Positions 7,585 through 14,304 of a stretch of DNA of 14,913 nt are shown piece after piece; position 1 is the stretch's first letter; each line of letters starts with the position of its first letter. This stretch comes from PKWO01 sp036561005 (GTDB taxonomy: Bacteria; Pseudomonadota; Gammaproteobacteria; Burkholderiales; Burkholderiaceae_D). The position numbers were made by a program, and so were the translations under genes. The stretch covers positions 1-14,913 of the forward strand of contig DATBQE010000148.1 of NCBI GenBank assembly GCA_036561005.1. Direction: 5' to 3'. The notes beneath the pieces are model-generated. The model saw only the letters and a list, made by a program, of their open reading frames with translations, was not told the origin of the DNA and searched no databases.

Positions 7585-7953
7585 CTATTTCGTCGGCACG
7601 CAGTTGCCCGACCAAATCGGCTTGCCGTCTTTGCTGTAGGCGGTATAGCGGCCGTCGGCGCGCGATATCGTATGGCGCACCCCGGTCGACGTGGAGAAGC
7701 CGATCACATCATCGGTAATGAAATACTGGTTATAGGCGTCGCCTACGGTAGTAACCTTCTCGCCCATGCGGTGCCCGTCCACTGTATGGGTGTCGGGATC
7801 GTAGATCCAGACGCGTGCGCCACCGTTTGCGCCATGATCGAAGCTGCACAAAAGGCGGACCGGTGACGCATAGACTTGCGAATTCGCGGTAAGCAGCATA
7901 GCCACGACCGCGAGAATTTTGCAGAACGTATTCGATACGGATTGCTTGCGCAC
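7585..7953 (-). CDS. small exported protein of unknown function
   Basis: I do not recognise a family. The 122-residue product starts at a GTG with AGGAG 7 bases upstream; this beats an out-of-frame ATG only 2 bases after the AGGAG, and a longer in-frame extension that lacks any signal. Residues 1-29 look like a Sec signal peptide: basic MRKQ, a hydrophobic core (ILAVVAMLLTA), and a VYA-S cleavage site after Ala29. The mature part (~93 residues) has two cysteines, Cys36 and Cys118, near its ends, suggesting one disulfide in the periplasm. It is rich in beta-prone stretches: VWIYDPDTHTVDG (48-60), YFITDDVIGFST (77-88), ADGRYTAYSKDGKPIWSGNC (99-118). The gene precedes the DUF4214 lipoprotein on the same strand with a 54-bp gap, so the two may be co-expressed. 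Confidence 0.72.
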   Translation of the reverse strand: MRKQSVSNTFCKILAVVAMLLTANSQVYASPVRLLCSFDHGANGGARVWIYDPDTHTVDGHRMGEKVTTVGDAYNQYFITDDVIGFSTSTGVRHTISRADGRYTAYSKDGKPIWSGNCVPTK

Positions 7954-7960
7954 GGCATTT

Positions 7961-7965
7961 CTCCT
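7961..7965 (-). promoter_or_regulatory. ribosome binding site fixing the GTG start at 7953
   Basis: On the minus strand AGGAG lies 7 bases before the GTG at 7953, an optimal distance. It places the start right at the signal peptide and argues against the long upstream extension of this frame. Confidence 0.7.
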
Positions 7966-7987
7966 ATTGAGAATCAGGGCTCGAGGC

Positions 7988-8013
7988 ACCTGCCGGTGGT
8001 TGAAACCTGCCGG
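7988..8013. repeat. direct repeat ACCTGCCGG, two copies 17 bp apart
   Basis: Exact 9-bp copies lie at 7988-7996 and 8005-8013, some 35-60 bp upstream of the small exported protein gene. This position would fit a regulator binding site, but two copies of a GC-rich 9-mer may also be chance. Confidence 0.4.
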
Positions 8014-8248
8014 GGATTCGTATTGCCCGTAACGCCAATATAAGAAACGGTTCCCATCGGGACGCTGACGGGAAAGTGACAAGTTTGTCAGGAAGCCTGG
8101 ACAGAGCGAAGGCGCTGCCAATTGCTTCGCGGCACCCACCACGTCTGAGTTGCAATAGTATTGACGCGCGGGCGCCATAACGCACCGCCTGCGCGAGCGG
8201 AAACCATAATAAACCTCAATTCAAGGGGGATCGAATCGAAAAATGATC

Positions 8249-9289
8249 TTATAGTGTGATTACCGCGCCCCGCGTGGCACTACGCAGGCCCGCTTCGATC
8301 AATTGCATGACTTGCAAGGCCTGCTCCGCCGGGACCGGGTTTGGATGGCCATGCAGGATGGCATCGCGCAGGGCAACGTAATAACTGGCGTAGTTGCCAG
8401 GCTCGCTGGGCAATATGGATTCGCGCAATCCCTCGTCATTGGCCAGAATCAGCGCACCTTCGTTTTGATCTATGCCCCATCCGGCGTCATCCGGCCGCAT
8501 GCCTGCTTTCAATTGATCTTCCTGAGGATCGAGGCCGAATTTGGTGTAACTGCCCAAAGTGCCGTGTATTGCATAGCGTGGCCCCGGCTGCGCGACCAGG
8601 GCGCCGGCATGCAAAATGACGCGTAGGCGGCGATCATAGCGCAACACGCAGTGAAACCAGTCATCTGCGACCGCGCCGTCGCGCTGGGCGGCAAGATCAA
8701 GACCGATGGTCTGCGGCATGCCGAACAGGCACAGGGCTTCGTCCAGCAGATGTGCGCCGAGGTCATACCACAGCCCACCTCCCGGGACCGACGACTCGCG
8801 CCAGCGCTGGCGCACTACGGGGCGGTAGCGATCAAAATGTGCCTCGTAGTGGGCGATTCGCCCCAGCGTTTCCGCAGCGACGAGCTTTTGTACGGTCAAG
8901 AAATCGGTCGCCCAGCGGCGATTATGAAACACCGACAGAACACGGCGCTGCTTTTCGGCGAGGGCAATCAGTTCGCGCGCCTGTACAGTATCCAGCGTAA
9001 AAGGCTTGTCGACCACGACGTGCTTGCCTGCCTCCAGCGCCTGGACGGCCAGCGGATGGTGGGTGTGATTCGGCGTGGGAATCACCACAAGATCGATATC
9101 GCTTCGCGCGAATATGTGCTCCGGCGTGTCGCAAATTTCAACGCCGGGCAAGCTCGATTGTGCTTTAGCCCGGTCGCTGGTGGACACGGCAATCAGCGAC
9201 ATGCCCGGCACAGACCGGATCAAGGGTGCGTGGAAAGTGACGGTGGCATAGCCGCAACCGACAATAGCGACGTTCAAATCTTGTTTCAT
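8249..9289 (-). CDS. Gfo/Idh/MocA family oxidoreductase, YdgJ-like
   Basis: An NAD(P)-dependent cytoplasmic oxidoreductase of 346 residues, the same length as E. coli YdgJ and similar along its whole length. The N-terminal Rossmann fold shows VGCGYA (10-15) followed by TFHAPLI (18-24). VVIPTPNHTHHPLA (68-81) and EAGKHVVVDKPFT (86-98) hold the family's conserved D/E-K-P motif with Lys95. SVFHNRRWATDFLT (119-132) and HFDRYRP (151-157) are shared with YdgJ. LWYDLGAHLLDEA (173-185) carries the candidate catalytic His180. The natural substrate of this group is not well defined; sugars or inositol-like polyols are typical for the superfamily. It begins 9 bp after the membrane protein stop, and its AAAGG ribosome site abuts that stop codon, so the two are probably coupled. 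There is no sequence reason to link it to Ara4N synthesis. Confidence 0.88.
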   Translation of the reverse strand: MKQDLNVAIVGCGYATVTFHAPLIRSVPGMSLIAVSTSDRAKAQSSLPGVEICDTPEHIFARSDIDLVVIPTPNHTHHPLAVQALEAGKHVVVDKPFTLDTVQARELIALAEKQRRVLSVFHNRRWATDFLTVQKLVAAETLGRIAHYEAHFDRYRPVVRQRWRESSVPGGGLWYDLGAHLLDEALCLFGMPQTIGLDLAAQRDGAVADDWFHCVLRYDRRLRVILHAGALVAQPGPRYAIHGTLGSYTKFGLDPQEDQLKAGMRPDDAGWGIDQNEGALILANDEGLRESILPSEPGNYASYYVALRDAILHGHPNPVPAEQALQVMQLIEAGLRSATRGAVITL

Positions 9290-9298
9290 CCGATACCT

Positions 9299-9898
9299 TT
9301 ACTCTGCAATTGCGCGTTTCACCGATAGGAAACGCACGCCTAGCGGCCCGGACAGTGCCTGTACATGTACAAGCATTCCCGGCCGAACATTATCGAAACC
9401 CTGTACACACTCCGTGACGGTGCTTTGCAAAATGGGATCAATGAAATTGACCTGGGATTTGCAATCGCGCTTGGGGTGCCGCACGGCGATGACGGCCGTA
9501 TCATAATCGTGTGTTACGTTCGATGAAAGCCGCACAAATTCACCAAGCAGAATCATACAAGCGACCATTGTGCAAAGTGCAATCCCAACGAACATCGCAA
9601 GCATATGGGCGAAATCGCGATTAGGCGCCGGTTCGCGCTCATCGCTGGCAGTCCTCTTCTCGGCGTCATTTCCCCTACACAAGAACTTGACAACTGCGCT
9701 GGAGACGGCGACCGCCACGCCAATCAACAAGCAATCCATAGGTAAATGCGGCAATACCATGCAGTCGCGATTCATCAGCGCAAGCGTGAAGAAGAATAGC
9801 CATACCGGACCCGCCGCAACTACCTTCCAAGCCAAGCCGTCATTCGAGTCGTCCTCTACATCGGCCAGCTTTTTGGGTTCGTGGAGACCTTCGTCCAT
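9299..9898 (-). CDS. three-helix membrane protein of unknown function
   Basis: I do not recognise a family. The 199-residue product has an acidic N-terminal tail (1-20), then three hydrophobic helices at about 24-42 (VAAGPVWLFFFTLALM), 53-74 (MDCLLIGVAVAVSSAVVKFL) and 98-121 (HMLAMFVGIALCTMVACMIL). The loop 75-97 is charged and polar (KRTASDERE), best placed in the cytoplasm; this puts the N-terminus inside and the ~78-residue C-terminal part in the periplasm. That part has two cysteines, Cys146 and Cys164, that could form a disulfide, and ends in a segment with beta character (GMLVHVQALSGPLGVRFLSV). No strong Shine-Dalgarno precedes the ATG at 9898, but no better start exists. It is the first gene of the minus-strand block, divergent from arnB, and is followed closely by the YdgJ-like gene. 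Confidence 0.7.
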   Translation of the reverse strand: MDEGLHEPKKLADVEDDSNDGLAWKVVAAGPVWLFFFTLALMNRDCMVLPHLPMDCLLIGVAVAVSSAVVKFLCRGNDAEKRTASDEREPAPNRDFAHMLAMFVGIALCTMVACMILLGEFVRLSSNVTHDYDTAVIAVRHPKRDCKSQVNFIDPILQSTVTECVQGFDNVRPGMLVHVQALSGPLGVRFLSVKRAIAE

Positions 9899-10038
9899 GA
9901 CGGAATCGCGAAAATATGATGATAGTGTTGAGTACGATTAAACCGACTTTTTTCGCAGCTTTGGCGAATACTATCAGCCAAATCGAAATCAAAAGTACAA
10001 TAATGCCCTCGAACAGCATCAGTTAAGCGACCGACACC
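9899..10038. promoter_or_regulatory. divergent control region between the membrane protein gene and arnB
   Basis: A 140-bp, AT-richer stretch. TACAAT at 9996-10001 on the plus strand is a possible -10 for arnB, 38 bp before its ATG, but no TTGACA-like -35 stands at 16-18 bp. On the minus strand TATCAT (complement within 9916-9924) is a possible -10. A PmrA-type box (two CTTAAG-like half sites 5 bp apart) was looked for and not found; a single GTTAAG occurs near 10022. Confidence 0.4.
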
Positions 10039-11187
10039 ATGAGCCAAACCCCGAGCAAGTCCGCCCTGCCGCAATTGCCCTTCACAAAACCGACCATGGA
10101 TGAGGCGACTATTGCCTCGGTGGTCGACGTCCTTCGATCAGGCTGGCTGACCAGTAACGGGCCGAAGGTGCAGGCTTTCGAGGCGCAATTGTCGGAATAT
10201 TTCGGCGGGCGCCCGGTCAAGACCTACAATTCCGGCACTTGCACGATGGAAATCGCCCTGCGCATAGCAGGCATAGGCCCCGGCGACGAGGTCATTACCA
10301 CGCCGAATTCCTGGGTGGCTACCGCCAATGTGATCATCGAAGTCGGCGCCACGCCGGTTTTCGCCGATATCGATGCCCGGACCCACAATATCGACCTCGA
10401 CAAGGTGGAAGCCGCGATTACGCCGGCTACCCGCGCGATTATCCCGGTCCACATGTGCGGCTTGCCGTGCGATATGGACAAGCTTTATGCATTGGCCGAC
10501 AAGTACAAGTTGAGGGTGGTGGAAGATGCGGCTCAGGCCATCGGCTCCACATGGAAAGGCAAACGTATTGGAGCCTTCGGCGATTTCGTCTCCTTCAGCT
10601 TCCAGGTCAACAAAAACATCATGAGTGCCGAAGGCGGTTGCCTCGTGGTCAACAATGACGAAGAAGCCAAGTTGGCGGAAAAGTATCGCCTGCAAGGCGT
10701 CACACGCAGCGGTCTGGACGGAATCGATGTCGATGTGCTGGGCGGCAAATTCAACATGACCGAAATCGCCGCAGCCATAGGGCTGGGGCAAATGGCACGC
10801 CTGGAAGAATTCAATGCCAAACGTCTGGCGCTTGCCAAGCACTATTTCCACGCATTCGGCAGCGATTTTGAAACGCAATTTGGTGCAGAATTGCCGGTGG
10901 CCGATTTTGAGCAAAGCAACTGGCACATGTTCCACATTGTTCTGCCGCAACGCATCACGCGCGCTGCCTTCATGCAGAAGATGCAGGACATCAACATCGG
11001 TCTTGGTTATCACTATGCGGCAATCCACCTGTTCACGATGTACCGCCAGCGCGGCTTCAAGGAGGGCATGTTCCCGGTTGCAGAACGCGTATGCCGGCAA
11101 ATTGTCACCTTGCCATTATTTCCTTTGATGACGGAAAGCGATGTCGAAAGAGTAGTTGACGCGGTAAAATCCATCCTTCGTTCATGA
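10039..11187 (+). CDS. arnB: UDP-4-amino-4-deoxy-L-arabinose aminotransferase (ArnB)
   Basis: A PLP-dependent DegT/DnrJ/EryC1-family sugar aminotransferase that converts the UDP-4-keto-pentose made by ArnA to UDP-L-Ara4N using glutamate; cytoplasmic. The 382 residues match the ~380 of known ArnB. Motifs are SGWLTSNGPKVQAFE (34-48), YNSGTCTMEIAL (63-74), TPNSWVATANVI (88-99), VEDAAQAIGS (161-170) with the cofactor aspartate Asp163, and FSFQVNKNIMSAEGG (186-200) with the PLP lysine Lys192. FNMTEIAAAIGLGQ and HMFHIVLP later are also typical. The closest alternatives are other DegT aminotransferases such as WecE or PseC types, but the following arnC, arnA and arnD genes settle the role. The ATG is preceded only by a weak Shine-Dalgarno. 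A 143-bp repeat-bearing gap, unusual inside an arn operon, separates it from arnC. Confidence 0.92.
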   Translation: MSQTPSKSALPQLPFTKPTMDEATIASVVDVLRSGWLTSNGPKVQAFEAQLSEYFGGRPVKTYNSGTCTMEIALRIAGIGPGDEVITTPNSWVATANVIIEVGATPVFADIDARTHNIDLDKVEAAITPATRAIIPVHMCGLPCDMDKLYALADKYKLRVVEDAAQAIGSTWKGKRIGAFGDFVSFSFQVNKNIMSAEGGCLVVNNDEEAKLAEKYRLQGVTRSGLDGIDVDVLGGKFNMTEIAAAIGLGQMARLEEFNAKRLALAKHYFHAFGSDFETQFGAELPVADFEQSNWHMFHIVLPQRITRAAFMQKMQDINIGLGYHYAAIHLFTMYRQRGFKEGMFPVAERVCRQIVTLPLFPLMTESDVERVVDAVKSILRS

Positions 11188-11305
11188 ATCCTCCAATAAT
11201 CTACTGCGCGGCACAATATTCGGTCTGCGATGCTCGCCGTACACCAGTACGGTTGCGATTCTCGCCCAGATCTTGAGCCGCTCGCTACGATTCTTGGAGG
11301 TTCAT
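11184..11305. repeat. palindrome- and repeat-rich element between arnB and arnC
   Basis: The 122-bp element is bounded by an imperfect inverted repeat: ATGAATCCTCCAA at 11184-11196, overlapping the arnB stop, and TTGGAGGTTCAT at 11294-11305, with one unpaired base. Pairing continues weakly inward (AATC with GATT). Inside is a perfect hairpin CCGTAC-ACCA-GTACGG (11237-11252) and three copies of TRCGATKCT (11226-11234, 11254-11262, 11286-11294); the first two extend as TGCGAT[GT]CTCGCC and flank the hairpin. It has the look of an intergenic palindromic repeat or small non-coding insertion. Whether it is repeated elsewhere in the genome cannot be seen here. Confidence 0.6.
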
Positions 11306-11330
11306 ATATAAATAGAACAATCCTAACTAC

Positions 11331-12281
11331 ATGAAACCTGAATTGTCCGTCGTCATCCCGGTCTACAACGAAGAAGCCGGATTAGCCAAGCTGTTTGCCA
11401 GGCTCTACCCTGCGCTTGATGCACTGGGAATCGCCTACGAAATCGTGTACGTCAACGATGGTAGCCGCGACCGTTCTGCAGAAATCCTGTCGGAGCAGTT
11501 TCGCCTGCGCCCTGACGTCACACGCGTGGTCCTGTTTAATGGCAACTATGGCCAGCATATGGCGATCCTGGCCGGTTTCGAGGCGACGCGCGGCGATATT
11601 GTCGTGACGCTTGACGCCGACCTGCAGAATCCGCCGGAGGAAATCGGCAATCTGGTGGTCAAGATGCGCGAAGGTTACGATTACGTCGGTTCGATCCGGC
11701 GCAAGCGTCAGGATTCGGCCTGGCGCACCTATGCATCGCGTGCCATGAATCACATCCGCGAAAAAATTACGCGCATCAAGATGACCGACCAGGGCAACAT
11801 GCTGCGCGCTTATGGCCGCAATGTGATCGACCTGATCAATCGCTGCGATGAAGTCAACACCTTCGTACCTGCCCTCGCCTACACTTTCTCGCGCAAGCCG
11901 ACCGAAATCACGGTGGAACACGAAGAGCGTTCGGCTGGCGAATCGAAATATTCGTTGTATAGCCTGATCCGCCTGAATTTTGACCTCGTCACCGGTTTCT
12001 CGGTCGTGCCGCTGCAATTGTTTTCGATGCTGGGCATCGGCCTGTCGTTCCTCTCGGGCTTGCTGGTGGTGGTATTGGCGTTCCGGCGCGTGGTGTGGGG
12101 CGCGGAAGTCGAGGGTGTGTTCACCCTGTTCGCCATCAATTTCTTCCTCATGGGCGTAATCCTGTTCGGCATCGGCCTGCTTGGCGAATACGTTGGACGC
12201 ATCTACCAGCAAGTGCGCGGCCGCCCGCGCTACGTGGTGCAGACGATATTGGAAGAGTCGTCGCCGGCCGCGGGCAGCTGA
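11331..12281 (+). CDS. arnC: undecaprenyl-phosphate Ara4FN transferase (ArnC, GT2)
   Basis: A membrane-anchored family 2 glycosyltransferase that moves formylated L-Ara4N from UDP to undecaprenyl phosphate on the cytoplasmic side. The 316 residues compare with 322 in E. coli. The GT-A domain shows LSVVIPVYNEE (5-15), VNDGSRDRS (41-49), NYGQHMAILAGF (72-83) and TLDADLQNPPEEI (93-105) with the DxD pair Asp95/Asp97. The RSAGESKYSLYSLIRL stretch before the membrane part is typical of polyprenyl-phosphate transferases. Two C-terminal membrane helices lie at about 230-256 and 262-286, followed by GLLGEYVGRIYQQVRGRPRYVV. No Shine-Dalgarno is close to the ATG; a GGAGG lies about 30 bases upstream, in the right arm of the repeat element. 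The stop is separated from the next start by a single base. ArnC versus DPM-like or GtrB-like paralogues is decided by context and close similarity. Confidence 0.93.
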   Translation: MKPELSVVIPVYNEEAGLAKLFARLYPALDALGIAYEIVYVNDGSRDRSAEILSEQFRLRPDVTRVVLFNGNYGQHMAILAGFEATRGDIVVTLDADLQNPPEEIGNLVVKMREGYDYVGSIRRKRQDSAWRTYASRAMNHIREKITRIKMTDQGNMLRAYGRNVIDLINRCDEVNTFVPALAYTFSRKPTEITVEHEERSAGESKYSLYSLIRLNFDLVTGFSVVPLQLFSMLGIGLSFLSGLLVVVLAFRRVVWGAEVEGVFTLFAINFFLMGVILFGIGLLGEYVGRIYQQVRGRPRYVVQTILEESSPAAGS

Positions 12282-12282
12282 G

Positions 12283-13203
12283 ATGGGCAAGCGTGCGGTT
12301 GTTTTTGCTTATCACAGTGTCGGCGTTCGATGCATCAAGGTTTTGCTGGCACGTGGGGTCGACGTAGCCCTGGTCGTCACACATCAGGACAATCCGAACG
12401 AAGCCATCTGGTTCGAATCCGTCGCGGATTTATGCCGCGAGCAAGGCATACCCTTCATCACACCGGACGATGCGAAATCGCCTGCACTGTTACAACAAGT
12501 GCAGGCATGCCGGCCGGATTTGATTTTCAGTTTCTATTACCGCAATATGTTGCCGGTTGAATTGCTGGCAGTTGCCAAGGACGGCGCCTACAACCTGCAT
12601 GGTTCCTTGTTACCCAAGTATCGCGGGAGAGTACCCGTCAATTGGGCAGTATTGCATGGCGAGACCGAGACCGGTGCCACCTTGCACGAAATGGCGGCCA
12701 AGCCGGACGCAGGGGCAATCACGGCACAGACTTCAGTGCCTATCCTACCTGACGACACGGCTTTTGAAGTTTTCGGAAAATTGACCGTAGCTGCTGAACA
12801 AACATTGTGGAACGCCTTGCCCGCAATTTTAGCCGGTACTCCGCCGAGATTACCTAACGATTTAAGCAAAGGCAGCTATTTCAGCGGCCGCAAACCCGAG
12901 GATGGCCGCATCGATTGGAGCCAAACCGCCCAGCAGGTCTATAATCTGCACCGCGCCGTCGCACCGCCCTACCCCGGCGCTTTTACTGAATTCGCAGGAA
13001 AAACTTACCAAATCGGCAAGGCGCGCCTGGCAAGTGAAATACAGTTCGATCAAGCAAATTTGCCGCCGGGCTTGGCTGTAGTGGATAATTGCATATTTGG
13101 CGTATGCGGCGATGGCCGCGCGCTGTTGATCAACGAATTGCTGTCCGATGGCCATTCCGTTTCACCGGCAGAATTAAAACAAACCCTTTCGTCTCTGGCT
13201 TGA
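12283..13203 (+). CDS. arnA: UDP-L-Ara4N formyltransferase (stand-alone ArnA N-terminal half)
   Basis: Transfers a formyl group from 10-formyl-tetrahydrofolate to UDP-L-Ara4N. The 306 residues correspond to the first ~304 of the 660-residue bifunctional E. coli ArnA. The formyltransferase core is NLHGSLLPKYRGRVPVNW (104-121) and GETETGATLHEMAAKPDAGAI (126-146 region). Catalytic Asn104, His106 and Asp142 match Asn102, His104 and Asp140 of E. coli with a constant offset of two. The C-terminal OB-like subdomain follows (about 205-300; SGRKPEDGRIDW). I chose the ATG at 12283 because it begins at the family N-terminus and sits one base after the arnC stop; the longer frame from 12181 overlaps arnC and adds 34 unrelated residues. 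The dehydrogenase half follows in the same frame, separated by one TGA. Protein names in use for this stand-alone form vary. Confidence 0.92.
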   Translation: MGKRAVVFAYHSVGVRCIKVLLARGVDVALVVTHQDNPNEAIWFESVADLCREQGIPFITPDDAKSPALLQQVQACRPDLIFSFYYRNMLPVELLAVAKDGAYNLHGSLLPKYRGRVPVNWAVLHGETETGATLHEMAAKPDAGAITAQTSVPILPDDTAFEVFGKLTVAAEQTLWNALPAILAGTPPRLPNDLSKGSYFSGRKPEDGRIDWSQTAQQVYNLHRAVAPPYPGAFTEFAGKTYQIGKARLASEIQFDQANLPPGLAVVDNCIFGVCGDGRALLINELLSDGHSVSPAELKQTLSSLA

Positions 13204-13239
13204 AGCATCAGGCTACGGCGATCCAAACCAGACAAGCAT

Positions 13240-14295
13240 ATGAAAAAAGTCCTTATCCTCGGCGTCAACGGCTTCATCGGCCACCACCTTTCCAAGCGCA
13301 TCCTGGAGACGACCGACTGGCATGTGTACGGCATGGACATGATGACCGACCGCATCACCGACATCCTCGGCAACGAGGAATACAAGTCGCGCATGCACTT
13401 CTTTGAAGGCGACATCACGATCAACAAGGAATGGGTCGAATACCACGTCAAGAAATGCGATGTGATCCTGCCGCTGGTGGCCATTGCCACGCCGTCGACC
13501 TATGTGAAGAAGCCGCTGCGCGTTTTCGAGCTCGACTTCGAAGCCAACCTGCCCATCGTGCGTTCAGCCGCCAAATACGGCAAGCATTTGGTATTTCCAT
13601 CCACTTCCGAAGTCTATGGCATGTGCCATGACGAAGAGTTCGATCCGGAAGAATCGGAATTGGTCTGCGGCCCGATCAACAAGCCGCGCTGGATCTATTC
13701 CTGCGCCAAGCAATTGATGGATCGCGTGATCTGGGGCTACGGTATGGAAGACGGCCTGAACTTCACACTGTTCCGCCCGTTCAACTGGATCGGCGCCGGT
13801 CTCGATTCGATCCACACGCCAAAGGAAGGCAGCTCGCGCGTGGTAACGCAATTCTTTGGCCACATCGTGCGCGGTGAAAATATCTCGCTGGTCGATGGCG
13901 GCGCGCAGAAGCGTGCGTTCACCTACATCGACGACGGCATCGATGCGCTGATGAAGATCATCGACAACAAGGATGGCGTTGCCAGCGGCAAGATCTACAA
14001 CATCGGCAATCCGACCAACAATTATTCGATCCGCGATCTGGCCGGCATGATGCTGAAATTGGCCGGCGAATACCCGGAGTATGCCGACGCCGCAAAGAAC
14101 GTCAAGCTGATCGAAACGACTTCGGCAGCCTACTACGGCAAGGGTTACCAGGACGTGCAGAATCGCGTTCCGAAAATCACCAACACCTGCGAAGAGCTGG
14201 GTTGGGCACCGACGACCACAATGGCGGACACACTGCGTAACATATTCGACGCCTATCGCGGCCACTTTGCCGAAGCCAAAGCCTTGATGGACTGA
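13240..14295 (+). CDS. arnA: UDP-glucuronate decarboxylase/dehydrogenase (stand-alone ArnA C-terminal half)
   Basis: An NAD-dependent extended SDR that oxidises UDP-glucuronic acid at C4 and decarboxylates it to the UDP-4-keto-pentose used by ArnB. 351 residues, equal to the C-terminal half of E. coli ArnA. The Rossmann motif is GVNGFIG (8-14). The active site is complete: Thr122, Ser123 and Glu124 in PSTSEVYGM, Tyr153 and Lys157 in YSCAKQ, and Arg309 in GYQDVQNR correspond to Thr432, Ser433, Glu434, Tyr463, Lys467 and Arg619 of E. coli at a constant offset of 310. RPFNWIGAGLDS (179-190) and SSAAYYGKGY-like AAYYGKGYQDV (296-306) confirm ArnA over plain UDP-xylose synthase, although relatives of this stand-alone form can release UDP-xylose. 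It begins 36 bp after the formyltransferase stop with no clear Shine-Dalgarno, and arnD follows after 9 bp. Confidence 0.93.
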   Translation: MKKVLILGVNGFIGHHLSKRILETTDWHVYGMDMMTDRITDILGNEEYKSRMHFFEGDITINKEWVEYHVKKCDVILPLVAIATPSTYVKKPLRVFELDFEANLPIVRSAAKYGKHLVFPSTSEVYGMCHDEEFDPEESELVCGPINKPRWIYSCAKQLMDRVIWGYGMEDGLNFTLFRPFNWIGAGLDSIHTPKEGSSRVVTQFFGHIVRGENISLVDGGAQKRAFTYIDDGIDALMKIIDNKDGVASGKIYNIGNPTNNYSIRDLAGMMLKLAGEYPEYADAAKNVKLIETTSAAYYGKGYQDVQNRVPKITNTCEELGWAPTTTMADTLRNIFDAYRGHFAEAKALMD

Positions 14296-14304
14296 GCAAA
14301 GTAA

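Larger units (their letters stand above)
7954..8248. other. 295-bp intergenic region with little recognisable content
   Basis: This gap lies between the YdgJ-like gene and the small exported protein gene, both on the minus strand. Neither a good terminator hairpin nor a clear promoter was found. It holds a 9-bp direct repeat (7988-8013) and a doubtful 39-codon minus-strand frame (8088-8207) with a GAGG before its ATG. The long in-frame extension of the downstream gene through this region has no family resemblance and I do not treat it as coding. Confidence 0.5.

Noticed and set aside
7954..8178. N-terminal extension of the small exported protein to a start at 8178
   Set aside because: It would bury the signal peptide, ignores the well-placed AGGAG before the GTG at 7953, and has no recognisable content.
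9899..10038. PmrA/PhoP box before arnB
   Set aside because: Only a single GTTAAG-like hexamer near 10022 was seen; the paired half-sites expected for these regulators are missing.
10138..11100. 320-codon minus-strand open frame
   Set aside because: Antisense to arnB, a clear ArnB with PLP lysine; the frame is a by-product of GC-rich codon use.
11281..11330. Internal promoter before arnC at the AT-rich TATATAAATA
   Set aside because: No -35-like hexamer stands at 16-18 bp upstream of any -10 candidate here; the AT-rich stretch alone is not enough.
12181..12282. 34-residue N-terminal extension of the formyltransferase
   Set aside because: Overlaps arnC out of frame and has no ArnA-like residues; the family N-terminus starts at 12283.
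11382..12290. 302-codon minus-strand open frame
   Set aside because: Antisense to arnC and rich in His/Arg/Gln with no recognisable domain.
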